From assembly GCA_902489575.1 (NCBI GenBank), contig CABUAQ010000002.1:1-55236 (forward strand): DNA of 55,236 nucleotides. The letters run 5' to 3'. Position 1 is the stretch's first letter, and each line of letters starts with the position of its first letter. The DNA is from an uncultured bacterium (GTDB lineage: Bacteria; Cyanobacteriota; Vampirovibrionia; Gastranaerophilales; Gastranaerophilaceae). The notes under the pieces were generated by a model. The model made no database searches. It was given only the letters and a program-made list of their open reading frames with translations, and was not told the DNA's origin. The position numbers and the translations under genes were made by a program. Of this stretch, positions 17,705 to 26,025 are shown piece after piece.

Positions 17705-17781
17705 AAACGGAGTTATTATTAAAAAACCGTCAAGCTGCTTAATGTAATATTAAGGAAATAGAACTGAGAATAGGAAGTTTG

Positions 17782-17985
17782 ATGAAGTTATCACCTAAGA
17801 AAACTGAGATACTGACATTAATTGCTCGAGGTTATACCGATAAAGAAATTGCGTGGATATTACATATGTCAACAAGGACAGTGAATACGCATGTTTCCTC
17901 AATTATGATTGCATTAAACGCTCGAACAAGGGCTCATGCAGTCGCATTATATATGCACAGTAATCCTAAGTGGAAAATTTTGTGA
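17782..17985 (+). CDS. receiver-less LuxR-type helix-turn-helix protein
   Basis: A 67-residue protein that is essentially just a LuxR/GerE helix-turn-helix (LSPKKTEILTLIARGYTDKEIAWILHMSTRTVNTHVSSI), the same output type as the full response regulators at 4873 and 5544 but without a receiver. ATG 17782 follows GGAAG at 17773-17777. It lies 7 bases before the amidase start and is a likely transcriptional regulator of the phage block. Recognition-helix residues differ from both host regulators, so it probably binds a different site (inference). Confidence 0.75.
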   Translation: MKLSPKKTEILTLIARGYTDKEIAWILHMSTRTVNTHVSSIMIALNARTRAHAVALYMHSNPKWKIL

Positions 17986-17992
17986 GGTGAAT

Positions 17993-18493
17993 ATGGTAAA
18001 AAGAATAATTTTACATTGGAGTGCAGGCAGGTATTATCCTAGCGAATTTGAGAAGAATTATTATCACTATTTGGTTGATGCTGATGGAAAAATTTACAAT
18101 GGTTTTTATAAACCTGAAGATAATGATAATTGCCAGGATGGGAAATATGCAGCACATACCGGTGGCGGAAATACGGGTTCAATAGGCGTATGTATGTGTG
18201 GAATGTACGGTTTTAAATCAAGTTCTAATCCGGGGAATTTCCCTATAACAAAAGTTCAATTTGAAGCCTGTATGAAATTTTGTGCTGAACTTTGTGAAAA
18301 ATATAGTCTTGATATTACTACAAAAACAGTTATTACTCATTATGAATTTGGCAGGGATAATCCTAAAACTTCAAGTGCAGGGAAAATTGATATAATTTGG
18401 CTTCCTCCGTATCCATGGGTTAGTCGTAATGATGTTGGAAGTTTTATCCGTTCTAAAATTCGTTGGTACACAGAAAAATATATAAGGGGTTAA
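17993..18493 (+). CDS. N-acetylmuramoyl-L-alanine amidase (phage endolysin-like)
   Basis: A 166-residue amidase_2/PGRP-fold protein that would cut the MurNAc-L-Ala bond in peptidoglycan. Expected zinc ligands are H8 (ILHWSAG) and H116 (ITHYEFG), with D133 (GKIDI) in the place of the third ligand; a conserved HTGGGNTGSIGVCMCG runs from about 55. ATG 17993 is preferred because GTGAGGTG lies just upstream; earlier in-frame starts overlap the helix-turn-helix gene. There is no signal peptide, consistent with holin-assisted release or with a tail-borne lysin. Four bases separate it from the next phage gene. Confidence 0.82.
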   Translation: MVKRIILHWSAGRYYPSEFEKNYYHYLVDADGKIYNGFYKPEDNDNCQDGKYAAHTGGGNTGSIGVCMCGMYGFKSSSNPGNFPITKVQFEACMKFCAELCEKYSLDITTKTVITHYEFGRDNPKTSSAGKIDIIWLPPYPWVSRNDVGSFIRSKIRWYTEKYIRG

Positions 18494-18496
18494 GTT

Positions 18497-20020
18497 ATGG
18501 ATGTTAATTATTTTGATCTGTCTGGCGGAATTAACCAGGCATCAACTAAAACTGAGCTCGGGGTGAATACCAAAAAGATTTATTGGTCAGATTCAAAAAA
18601 TGTTGAATTGTATAATAATAAAGGTATAATTAAGCAAAAAGGCAATCAGATAATGGTTGAATTGCCTGAAGCTGAAGAAATTACCGGAATGTGTGAAATT
18701 GAATCTGATAGTTTGTTTAAACTTGTAATCACAACAATTTCCGGAAAAATATATGTTTATTCTGCAACTGATAATAGTTTAACTAAACTTGAAAAAACTA
18801 TTAAAGGTAAAAATGTTAAATTTGTGAAATTTCTTCGCGGTGTAATTGTTTCAACAGAAGCAGATACGATGTTTTATATTAAGGATAACAGTAATTTCGA
18901 TGTCGAAGACTGTAATTTAAAAGATAGGCAAGGAAATGAACTGTATCCTGAGTGTATTGCGATTTATAAGGGTCGTGTTTGGTGTGCTTATGAATCTACA
19001 ATATATTATTCCGCTCTTGGTACTTATAAAGATTTTGAAACGGATAATGATGCGGGGTATATAAGCGATTTCCATACTGATACTGCTGATATTCTTGCAA
19101 TGAGTGCTTATAAAGATTATTTGGCAGTTTATAAGAGAGAAAGAGTATATTTGCTGTCTGGTTCTAATCCTTCTGATTTTGCAATTTCTCTTTTTGCGGA
19201 TAAAGGAACTATTGCAAAGTCTTCTATTGTGAATGTCGATAATAAACAATACTTCTTTAGTAATGGAATTTTCGCGCTTGAACAGGTAGGGGAGTTAAAT
19301 CAAATTCGATTGGGGTCTGAGATTTCAATTAATATTAAAGAAGAATTTAATAATTTAGATACTTCGCGTATTAAAAATGTTTTTGTTCTGCATTATCAGA
19401 ACAAAAGTCAGATGTGGTTTTTCTTCCCGTATATGGATGATGCTTATTATCATACAATTTGGATTAATGATTATGTAAATAAAGCTTGGTATAAACGAGT
19501 GTTACCATACAATATTACTTGTGCCTGTATGTTTAATTCGTTTGTTCTTACTGCTGATAATGACGGTAAAATTTACCGTGAGGATTACGGGGTAGATTTT
19601 GCCGGAAAACCTATTGATTTTATGTGGAAATCTCCGTTTCTATCTTTGGGTAATGTGCTGCATCGTAAACTTATTGATGAATTTTATTTTATATTGGATG
19701 ATGTTAAGGACAATAAGTTTAATTTTTCCTTATATAAAGATTATGATAGTGAATATGGTGATGATGCAGAATTGATTTATGCAAAGCATTATAGTCATTT
19801 TATTTGGGCTGGGGAAAACTCTTCTGATGATGATAAAACTTGCTGTTGGAGTACGGAGGACAGTGATATCCCAATTTGGCCTATTTCTTCAAATGTTATG
19901 GAAAAAGCAGAAATCTGCGGAAGTAATTATTCTATACAAATTTGTATAGAAGGAAGTCACGTTGATGATAATTGTGCTGTTATAGGGCTGCAATTTCGTG
20001 AAATATATAATGATGACTAA
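18497..20020 (+). CDS. phage head-closure / DNA-stabilisation-like protein (P22 gp10-like)
   Basis: A 507-residue beta-rich protein. It opens with LSGGINQAST and contains repeated blade-like strands (GKIYVYSATDNSL, GRVWCAYESTIYYSALGTYKDF, KYFFSNGIFALEQVG, IWINDYVNKAWYKR). This pattern resembles the beta-propeller packaged-DNA stabilisation/tail-hub proteins of P22-like podoviruses. The call rests on overall pattern and neighbourhood (adaptor, portal and capsid nearby), not a diagnostic motif. AAGGGG lies upstream of ATG 18497. A tail-nozzle protein is an alternative. Confidence 0.5.
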   Translation: MDVNYFDLSGGINQASTKTELGVNTKKIYWSDSKNVELYNNKGIIKQKGNQIMVELPEAEEITGMCEIESDSLFKLVITTISGKIYVYSATDNSLTKLEKTIKGKNVKFVKFLRGVIVSTEADTMFYIKDNSNFDVEDCNLKDRQGNELYPECIAIYKGRVWCAYESTIYYSALGTYKDFETDNDAGYISDFHTDTADILAMSAYKDYLAVYKRERVYLLSGSNPSDFAISLFADKGTIAKSSIVNVDNKQYFFSNGIFALEQVGELNQIRLGSEISINIKEEFNNLDTSRIKNVFVLHYQNKSQMWFFFPYMDDAYYHTIWINDYVNKAWYKRVLPYNITCACMFNSFVLTADNDGKIYREDYGVDFAGKPIDFMWKSPFLSLGNVLHRKLIDEFYFILDDVKDNKFNFSLYKDYDSEYGDDAELIYAKHYSHFIWAGENSSDDDKTCCWSTEDSDIPIWPISSNVMEKAEICGSNYSIQICIEGSHVDDNCAVIGLQFREIYNDD

Positions 20021-20076
20021 TAAACATTTACCACTCATATAGATGTATACAGATTGAAAAATGAAAGGAAAAACAA

Positions 20077-21027
20077 ATGTCAGAATCAAAATCAAGCTAC
20101 TCAGCTTTTATTCCTCAATTGTGGAGTAAAAAGTTAAACCAAATGTTAGACAAAAATTGCGTTATGATGCAGTGTGTCAACAAAAATTGGGAAGGTGAAA
20201 TTAAAAATCAGGGTGATACCGTAAAAATTATTACCCCCGCAGATGTTACTGTGTCAACACTTACATCAGATAATATTCAATATTCTGAACTTACTCCAGC
20301 ATCTTTGGACTTGGAGATTAATCAAAAGAAATTCTTTGCATTTAAAATTGATGATGTATCTCAAGTTCAGGCAAATGCTGATATTATGGAAGCTCATTTA
20401 ACTAATGCAAAAAAAGCTATTGAAGAAGTTCAAGATTCATATCTGTTAGGTTTGCACACAGATGTATTGCAGTCAAATATTGTGGGTTCTGAAGAGGCTC
20501 CTGTTACTCTCGACAAAACAACTATTTATGAATACTTTGTGAAACTTGCGTTGGCATTGAAGAATTCAGATGCTGTTTATGCAGGTGTTCGCCCCTGGGT
20601 TGTGATCAACCCTAATATTGAAGCTTATTTACTTCAAAGTCCTGAATTTATTTCTGCATATAAAGTCGCTGATAAGACTCTTCGTGAAGGTTCAATCGGC
20701 AGAATTGCAGGTATGGATGTTTTGGTAAGTACTAATTTGACTGATGTAGATGGTAAATATTATGTTTTAGCCGGTACAAATGATGCAATTACATTTGCCT
20801 CCCAGCTTGCCAAAATCGAAAGTTTAAGAGATAAAGACAGCTTTTCTGATTTGGTCAGAGGGTTGTATTTGTATGGTGCTAAAACTGTTCAACCTAAAGC
20901 TTTGGCTAAGATGGTAGTATCTTCAACTTTAGATGTTGCCGACAGTCCGGTATCTCCGGATGGGGATGGTGATTCTGCTGATGAAGGTTCCGGCGAAAGT
21001 GACCCTGGAACTGATCCGGAAGTCTAG
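20077..21027 (+). CDS. phage major capsid protein
   Basis: A 316-residue protein with features of HK97-fold capsid proteins of the P22 gp5-like/N4 gp56-like group. It has an N-terminal arm (FIPQLWSKKLNQMLDKNCVM), a P-domain region with INQKKFFAFKIDDVSQVQANAD, AGVRPWVVINPNIEAYLL, GSIGRIAGMDVLVSTNL, and a strand with DLVRGLYLYGAKTVQPKALA. A Ser/Pro/Asp/Gly-rich acidic tail of about 30 residues follows the fold. AAAGGAAAAA precedes the ATG. Strong stand-alone ribosome binding and a downstream hairpin suggest high expression relative to later genes. Confidence 0.85.
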   Translation: MSESKSSYSAFIPQLWSKKLNQMLDKNCVMMQCVNKNWEGEIKNQGDTVKIITPADVTVSTLTSDNIQYSELTPASLDLEINQKKFFAFKIDDVSQVQANADIMEAHLTNAKKAIEEVQDSYLLGLHTDVLQSNIVGSEEAPVTLDKTTIYEYFVKLALALKNSDAVYAGVRPWVVINPNIEAYLLQSPEFISAYKVADKTLREGSIGRIAGMDVLVSTNLTDVDGKYYVLAGTNDAITFASQLAKIESLRDKDSFSDLVRGLYLYGAKTVQPKALAKMVVSSTLDVADSPVSPDGDGDSADEGSGESDPGTDPEV

Positions 21028-21045
21028 TCGTAAGAGTTAGGGGGG

Positions 21046-21088
21046 AATGTACTCTCTTTCCAAAAATGATAGTGATTGAGAGTACATT
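21046..21088 (+). promoter_or_regulatory. hairpin (attenuator-like) after the capsid gene
   Basis: Arms AATGTACTCTC (21046-21056) and GAGAGTACATT (21078-21088) pair over 11 bases without mismatch. There is no T-run, so it is more likely a partial terminator or an mRNA 3'-end stabiliser than a full stop. It would set capsid expression above that of downstream genes. Confidence 0.55.
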
Positions 21089-21109
21089 TAAATCAATCAG
21101 GAGAAATAT

Positions 21110-21358
21110 ATGTTTTCAAATATAAAAAAACAAATTAAAGTTTTGGCAAAGAAAGCTGTTTTAATAGCAGAAGAAAAACTTGGAAGCGGTAATGGACAAG
21201 AAAAGAAGAAGATGGCAATAAATTATGTGGTTTCTAATCTTCCAATACCTGGTTGGCTCAAAAATATTATATCTATTCTGCTGTCAAGCTTTATTGATGA
21301 TGTTATAGAAATTGCTGTTGATTATATGAATTCTTTGCCGCAAACAGAAGGAGAATAA
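21110..21358 (+). CDS. small phage protein, possible LLH-type holin
   Basis: An 82-residue protein: basic amphipathic N-terminus, then EEKLGSGNGQEKKKMAINYVV, resembling the E-K-x-x-G-x-G-x-x-K-K pattern of LLH-family phage holins, and a hydrophobic helix (WLKNIISILLSSFIDDVIEIAV, about 52-73). AGGAG precedes ATG. Together with the amidase it would form a lysis pair, but one moderately hydrophobic segment is weak evidence. Confidence 0.45.
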   Translation: MFSNIKKQIKVLAKKAVLIAEEKLGSGNGQEKKKMAINYVVSNLPIPGWLKNIISILLSSFIDDVIEIAVDYMNSLPQTEGE

Positions 21359-21363
21359 ATCTT

Positions 21364-22047
21364 ATGCAAAATCAAACCGGCGGAGTTTATCCGCAAAATC
21401 AAAATAATATTTCATCGTCTGCCGTGAGTTCGCAGACAAACCCTAACTTGGAATACAAGGATATATTTTATCAGTTGGAACAAGCTATCGGAGCAGATTT
21501 TCAAAAACTTAAAGTTCTTGTGCAAAATGGCGTAATTACACAACAACAAGGACATAATTTAATGGCTCAACTAGCACAAAAAGCTCATCAAATTAACACG
21601 TACAAAAATTCTTTAAGTTCATCAAATCAACCGATACAAAATTTTCAAATGTTTCAACAATCTTTTCAACAGGTTCCGAATTCTGTGGATCTTTTTAATC
21701 AGGAGCATCCGGGATTTTTTGACGGGGAAGGAAGAGCTGATGTATTAAATTATATCAAGGGTTTGGATATGGACAAAGATGAAATTGTTCGAATATCTCA
21801 ACTTGTTGAAAGACTTGAAAATTCAGCAGTTGATAAATATTTGAAAAAATCAGCTTACGAGAAATCATTGAATGACGAGAACGATGCTGCAAAAAGTAAA
21901 TTGACATCTTATGCTCAAAATGCTTCATATGACGGCAATAATAATAGGATTTTTACTCGTGAGGATATCGGCAATATGAGTGGTGAAGAATTTACCAAAA
22001 ATGAAAAGATGATTATGGAACAGCTTAGACAGGGATTAATCAAGTAA
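21364..22047 (+). CDS. Gln/Asn-rich phage protein, scaffold-like
   Basis: A 227-residue protein. The N-terminal ~40 residues and about 80-105 are Gln/Asn/Ser-rich. The middle is helical (DIFYQLEQAIGADFQKLKVLVQ). The C-terminal third is charged and helical, ending FTREDIGNMSGEEFTKNEKMIMEQLRQG, a motif style often found at the end of capsid scaffolding or minor head proteins. It lies downstream of the capsid gene, whereas scaffolds usually lie upstream. Starts 5 bases after the putative holin. Confidence 0.45.
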   Translation: MQNQTGGVYPQNQNNISSSAVSSQTNPNLEYKDIFYQLEQAIGADFQKLKVLVQNGVITQQQGHNLMAQLAQKAHQINTYKNSLSSSNQPIQNFQMFQQSFQQVPNSVDLFNQEHPGFFDGEGRADVLNYIKGLDMDKDEIVRISQLVERLENSAVDKYLKKSAYEKSLNDENDAAKSKLTSYAQNASYDGNNNRIFTREDIGNMSGEEFTKNEKMIMEQLRQGLIK

Positions 22048-22071
22048 TTTTTGATAAATTCATAAATGAAG

Positions 22072-22113
22072 GTTCGGGCGGGCAGATGGTTGTTTCCGCT
22101 TGCCTGTCCGGAC
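22072..22113 (+). promoter_or_regulatory. GC-rich intergenic hairpin in the phage block
   Basis: Arms 22072-22084 and 22101-22113 pair over 13 bases, allowing G-U wobbles, around a 16-base loop. It is followed by TTTAAAAAAAC rather than a T-run and lies just upstream of the adaptor gene's ribosome-binding site (AAAGGAG). Confidence 0.55.
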
Positions 22114-22136
22114 TTTAAAAAAACAAAGGAGATATT

Positions 22137-22775
22137 ATGAATTATTTAGAACTTATAAATAAATGTTTACTTGAATTAAATTACAGGCAGGTGAATACGT
22201 TTGCAGAACTTATAAAAAATGATCATAAAAGAATCCTGACAATTTTAAATATTATTAATAAAGAACTTTGTAGTGTGGAGGGTTGGAATTTCCTTTTACG
22301 TAAGACTACGCTAGAACTTCCGGCAGGAACAACTGAAATTGATAATACTGTGAATGGCCGAATTCTATATCTTTTTATTGATAATAAAAAATATGCTTTT
22401 AGTGAGGATGTTGATTTATTTATCTGCGGTAAGGCAAAAACCGGTACTTATACAAGTTTTTCAGATAAATTGCTATTTCCTAAATTTGATAAAGATAAAA
22501 ATATTGTGATTATTTATTATACAAAAAATTGTGCAGTTTCTTCGGATGGAGTTGAGAAGCTTAATTTGGAATCAGAAAACGATACCTCCCTTGTGCCTAT
22601 GCCGTTTGCCGAACAATTGCTTGTTTATGGCACGTGTTTAAGGTTGAAAGCAAATCCGCAGTATTTTAAATTTTCGTACTGGCTGAGCATGTATAAAGAA
22701 GCTTTGTTAAATTTAAAATCAAAAACTTCTGTATCAGTTTTGAATGCTCCTGTAGTTAATATATTCAGAAAATAG
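22137..22775 (+). CDS. phage head-tail adaptor-like protein (P22 gp4-like)
   Basis: A 212-residue protein whose N-terminus (MNYLELINKCLLELNYRQVNTF) matches the start style of P22 gp4-type adaptor/tail-accessory proteins that bind the portal ring. A beta-rich middle (TTLELPAGTTEID, YLFIDNKKYAF) and C-terminal helices with an LVPMPFAEQLLVYGTCLRLK segment follow. AAAGGAG precedes the ATG. The assignment is from pattern and context (capsid, portal and terminase nearby). Confidence 0.55.
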   Translation: MNYLELINKCLLELNYRQVNTFAELIKNDHKRILTILNIINKELCSVEGWNFLLRKTTLELPAGTTEIDNTVNGRILYLFIDNKKYAFSEDVDLFICGKAKTGTYTSFSDKLLFPKFDKDKNIVIIYYTKNCAVSSDGVEKLNLESENDTSLVPMPFAEQLLVYGTCLRLKANPQYFKFSYWLSMYKEALLNLKSKTSVSVLNAPVVNIFRK

Positions 22776-22783
22776 GCAAAAAA

Positions 22784-22813
22784 AACAGGAAGTCCTTTTC
22801 ATTCCCCCCTGTT
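22784..22813. terminator. weak hairpin between adaptor and terminase genes
   Basis: AACAGG (22784-22789) and CCTGTT (22808-22813) flank an 18-base loop, with an A-run before and only AAGATTT after. A terminator on either strand is possible but weak. Below it, an AT-rich stretch with TATTATACA (around 22850) could be a fresh promoter for the terminase group. Confidence 0.35.
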
Positions 22814-22901
22814 AAGATTTACACTAGCCGAAATATAAATAGCATGTATATTATACAAATTATTCGATAAAAATACAAATTATGATAAGAAATGTAAAGA
22901 G

Positions 22902-23336
22902 ATGAAACAAATAACACAACAGCAAAGAAGGTTCGTATCCGAATATATTCGAACACTAGATGGGGAATTATCAGCTAAAAGAGCCGGCTATAAAATTAAA
23001 GATCTTAAAATATTTGCATCAGAACTGTTGAAAAAAGATTATGTAATCCACGAGATAAAGACCCAGTTAAAACTTCAAATAGAATCTTTAAGTGTACAAA
23101 AAGGTTACGTGATCCAAAAATTACTCCAAATAGCAGAATTTTCACTTGAGCCCGAGGATATTTTGGATAAAGAGGGTAACAGTACCGGTAAGGTGAAACT
23201 GCGTGATCCTTCTGCCGGTCTTAAGGCTTTAGAGGCGTTATGCAAATATTTGGGATTTTCAACTCCGGCAAATAGTGATGATTACCACGATGCAAAGATT
23301 ATTACCATTGCGAACCTGGATGATGAAAAAATTTAA
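22902..23336 (+). CDS. terminase small subunit
   Basis: A 144-residue DNA-binding packaging protein. The N-terminus (ITQQQRRFVSEYIRTLDGELSAKRAGYK) is the typical small-terminase helix-turn-helix opening (LTPKQ..FV.EY......A..AGY). A central coiled region (HEIKTQLKLQIESL) for oligomerisation and a C-terminal KALEALCKYLGF are also present. AAAGAG is just upstream. It recognises packaging sites and recruits the large subunit encoded at 26026. Confidence 0.75.
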   Translation: MKQITQQQRRFVSEYIRTLDGELSAKRAGYKIKDLKIFASELLKKDYVIHEIKTQLKLQIESLSVQKGYVIQKLLQIAEFSLEPEDILDKEGNSTGKVKLRDPSAGLKALEALCKYLGFSTPANSDDYHDAKIITIANLDDEKI

Positions 23337-23360
23337 TTTAATAATAGAAAGGTATTTTAC

Positions 23361-23714
23361 ATGAAAAAAAATAAAGAAATTGAAAAAATTTTACTTAACA
23401 GTGCATCTTATGACCAGATGGTCAAATCAAAAGTGGAAAGTGATTTTGTAAAAGAACTTGAGGGGTATAAAAAACAACAGTCAAAAAATTTCATAATAGA
23501 TATAAAAAATGCCCCAAAAAATAAACTGTTTACAAAAGATGCGGTATACGAAGTTTTAAATAAAAATAGTAAAACAAAGTCTTATGTGAACGGAGTTCAA
23601 GCTGAAGGTTATCTCGGCGCACAAAGTGCTGATAGAGCAAAATTACTTAGCGGGGAATCGGATGCTTTTGTTTGTGGAAATTGTTATGTGAAATTTGTAA
23701 AAGTTAAAGCTTAG
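23361..23714 (+). CDS. hypothetical phage-block protein
   Basis: A 117-residue Lys-rich protein of unknown function between the terminase small subunit and a GNAT-like gene. It contains a C-terminal FVCGNCYVKFVKVKA segment with a CxxC pair, which may bind metal. GAAAGG precedes ATG 23361. The stop is two bases before the next start, so it is translationally coupled. No relative recognised. Confidence 0.55.
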   Translation: MKKNKEIEKILLNSASYDQMVKSKVESDFVKELEGYKKQQSKNFIIDIKNAPKNKLFTKDAVYEVLNKNSKTKSYVNGVQAEGYLGAQSADRAKLLSGESDAFVCGNCYVKFVKVKA

Positions 23715-23716
23715 AT

Positions 23717-24247
23717 ATGTGTAAATTTAAACCAATTATACTTACTCCGAATTTAAGTCTTTTTCAAAATTTGCACTATATTCCTGATGTTAAAAAGTGT
23801 TATTTGAAATATGTTAAGTATTTGCAGGATGATTTTTCAGAAGCTTATACTTCAAATCTCCACAGCTTTATTTATCACAGTTCTCCTTTCTTTTGGGTTG
23901 TAACTGATTTTGACGATAATTTTATGGGATTTGTATTTCTGGATAACTTTACCGGTGGTTCCGGCAGGTTTTATTCGGCAGAATTAACGACATGTTTTGA
24001 CAAAAAGGCCTGGGGTATATTTACCAGATATAGTGCAAAGTTTTTTTTGAAGAAGTGTTTTGATGAACTGGGGCTTTATAAGATTAAGGCTCAGGTTTAT
24101 CCTGATAACTTTTTAGTAAAAACTCTTTTGAAAGCAAGCGGATTTAAGTATGAATCAACATTAAAAAATGAAACCTTACGCGGCGGCAAAATGCAAGATA
24201 TTGAAGTGTTTGCTCTGTATAGAACTTATTACTATAAAACGAGGTAA
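23717..24247 (+). CDS. GNAT-like acetyltransferase of the phage block
   Basis: A 176-residue protein with the late GNAT pattern: a strand-rich middle (FFWVVTDFDDNFMGFVFLDNF) and helix/strand YKIKAQVYPDNFLVKTLLKASGFKYESTLKNET, matching the terminal GNAT motif in which N/S-x-x-x-x-x-L-x-K-x-G-F-x-x-E is conserved. Phages of this type often encode a GNAT near the portal gene; its substrate is unknown. The canonical acetyl-CoA P-loop (R/QxxGxG/A) is not clear, so catalysis is uncertain. Confidence 0.6.
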   Translation: MCKFKPIILTPNLSLFQNLHYIPDVKKCYLKYVKYLQDDFSEAYTSNLHSFIYHSSPFFWVVTDFDDNFMGFVFLDNFTGGSGRFYSAELTTCFDKKAWGIFTRYSAKFFLKKCFDELGLYKIKAQVYPDNFLVKTLLKASGFKYESTLKNETLRGGKMQDIEVFALYRTYYYKTR

Positions 24248-24249
24248 CT

Positions 24250-25995
24250 ATGAAAAATTTAAAAAATAAAAAACAATCTTTAGATTATGTTGAAGAACAA
24301 TATCTAGTTAATACTATTATTGAAAAATATGACTACTATAATGATGTAAGAAGTACACAACTTGCGGATAACAGGCTTGTGAAATACGCAATTTATGATG
24401 CGGATATTCCAAAGATTAATGCCTGGGATTGCAAAATACAACTTCCGGATATTTATGAACTTGCACAGACTTTGAAATCTCATATTGTGCAAAATCTATA
24501 TTCACATCCTGACGGAATGTTCGATGTTGAAGGAACAGATTTTGAAACCCAAAAATTTGCGAACAGGCAAAAGGCCATGCTTGTCAAAACTTTTGAGCAG
24601 ATGAAGTTGGAAGATGAAATGGAAAAGATTATTAATTCGGTTGTTGAAGCAGGTGAAGTTACTCTTTTTGTCGGCTGGGAAACAAAAACAAGAAGAACAA
24701 GGCGTGCTTTGAGTTTAGAAGAGCAGTTGGCCGGCGGTTCCTGTCAGAATTTTGTTATTGAAGATAAAGTGATTTATGACAATGCAAAGGTTAAATTCAT
24801 CGGTTATGAAGATTTTGTTTTTGACAGGACAGAAGTTGATAACTGGGATAACTGTGCAAAAATTTATAGGACTTATCAAACTCTTGATGAAATTAAATTA
24901 AATAAATCGAATAATATGTTAAATGTAGAAAAGCTGGAAACCTTGAAAGGAGTGGTGGCAGGAGTAAAGACAAAAAGACATAATGACAAATTGTCAACAT
25001 TTGGGAACAAAATTGAAGTCTTGGAATACTGGGGGGATATTGAACTTGAATCAGGCGAAGTTTTAAAAAATAAATTAATTGTGATAGCCGGCAGAAGTGT
25101 TATGATTCGTTTTGAAGATAATCCATTTATTATAAATCCGTTTATTCATGCCAATATTATTGAATGTCCGACAACAGGCCGTGGAATTTCCCCGCTCAGG
25201 GTTGCACTTATTTTGAATAATATTTCGTCAACTATTTTAAATAAGCAGTTGGATGCACTGGCACTTATGATGAATCCGCCGTATTTAGCCCCGAAGGGAT
25301 GTTTTAAGGGGCAGCAAGATGTTCATCCCGGAAAAATTATTGAATATGACGCATCTTTAATGACTTCTGCACCTGTGCCGATTTCGTTTGATAAAGCTAT
25401 GCAGGGATGGGATTTTCTTAATTATTTTAAATCAACTATTGAAAGTGCAACAGGTATTTTCAAAAATATGGCAGGAAATCTTCAATCACTTGACAGGACT
25501 GCTACTGAGCTTAACTATTCGGCTAATGGCCAGGAAGCAAGGCTGAATATGATATTAGAATCTATCAATCGAAAAATTATTGTTCCAATGGTCGAAAAAA
25601 CTGCTGAAATTATCTCAAATTTCAAATTAGGGTCAGAATCTGTTTTGGCAAATGATCGTGGCAGAACATTTCTGGTTGAAATTGATGATAAGATAAGAAA
25701 TGCAAGTTATATTTATCGCTATGGTGACAGAAAGGCTACTTTTGAGCGCAAGGCACGCTTGAAAGAGTTGTTTGAAGTGATTCAATCTTTCACCCAGATT
25801 GATGCAGTTGCACAACGTATTGATTGGTTGGAATGTTTCAAATTTGCAATGGAGCAGTATGGAATAGAAAATGCTAACAATTTTTTAACAGACGAAGACA
25901 GTGTCTCTGCTTCTCGGGTAAATCCCCGGCTGCAAACTCAATCGCATTCAGCGGCAGTACGGAATGCAAATAATTCTTCCGTACAATCAGTTTAA
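24250..25995 (+). CDS. phage portal protein
   Basis: A 581-residue protein consistent with P22-like portal proteins, the dodecameric DNA channel at the capsid vertex. It has an N-terminal helical wing (VEEQYLVNTIIEKYDYYNDVR), a long central region with a conserved FIHANIIECPTTGRGISPLRVALILNN segment, and a clip/stem helix SATGIFKNMAGNLQSLDRTATELNYSANGQEARLNMI (about 397-435). The final ~30 residues are Ser/Asn/Gln-rich and probably disordered. It is two bases downstream of the GNAT gene and 30 bases upstream of the large terminase gene. Confidence 0.8.
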   Translation: MKNLKNKKQSLDYVEEQYLVNTIIEKYDYYNDVRSTQLADNRLVKYAIYDADIPKINAWDCKIQLPDIYELAQTLKSHIVQNLYSHPDGMFDVEGTDFETQKFANRQKAMLVKTFEQMKLEDEMEKIINSVVEAGEVTLFVGWETKTRRTRRALSLEEQLAGGSCQNFVIEDKVIYDNAKVKFIGYEDFVFDRTEVDNWDNCAKIYRTYQTLDEIKLNKSNNMLNVEKLETLKGVVAGVKTKRHNDKLSTFGNKIEVLEYWGDIELESGEVLKNKLIVIAGRSVMIRFEDNPFIINPFIHANIIECPTTGRGISPLRVALILNNISSTILNKQLDALALMMNPPYLAPKGCFKGQQDVHPGKIIEYDASLMTSAPVPISFDKAMQGWDFLNYFKSTIESATGIFKNMAGNLQSLDRTATELNYSANGQEARLNMILESINRKIIVPMVEKTAEIISNFKLGSESVLANDRGRTFLVEIDDKIRNASYIYRYGDRKATFERKARLKELFEVIQSFTQIDAVAQRIDWLECFKFAMEQYGIENANNFLTDEDSVSASRVNPRLQTQSHSAAVRNANNSSVQSV

Positions 25996-26025
25996 AAATA
26001 TAATTAAATCTTTGGAGGTGTCATA

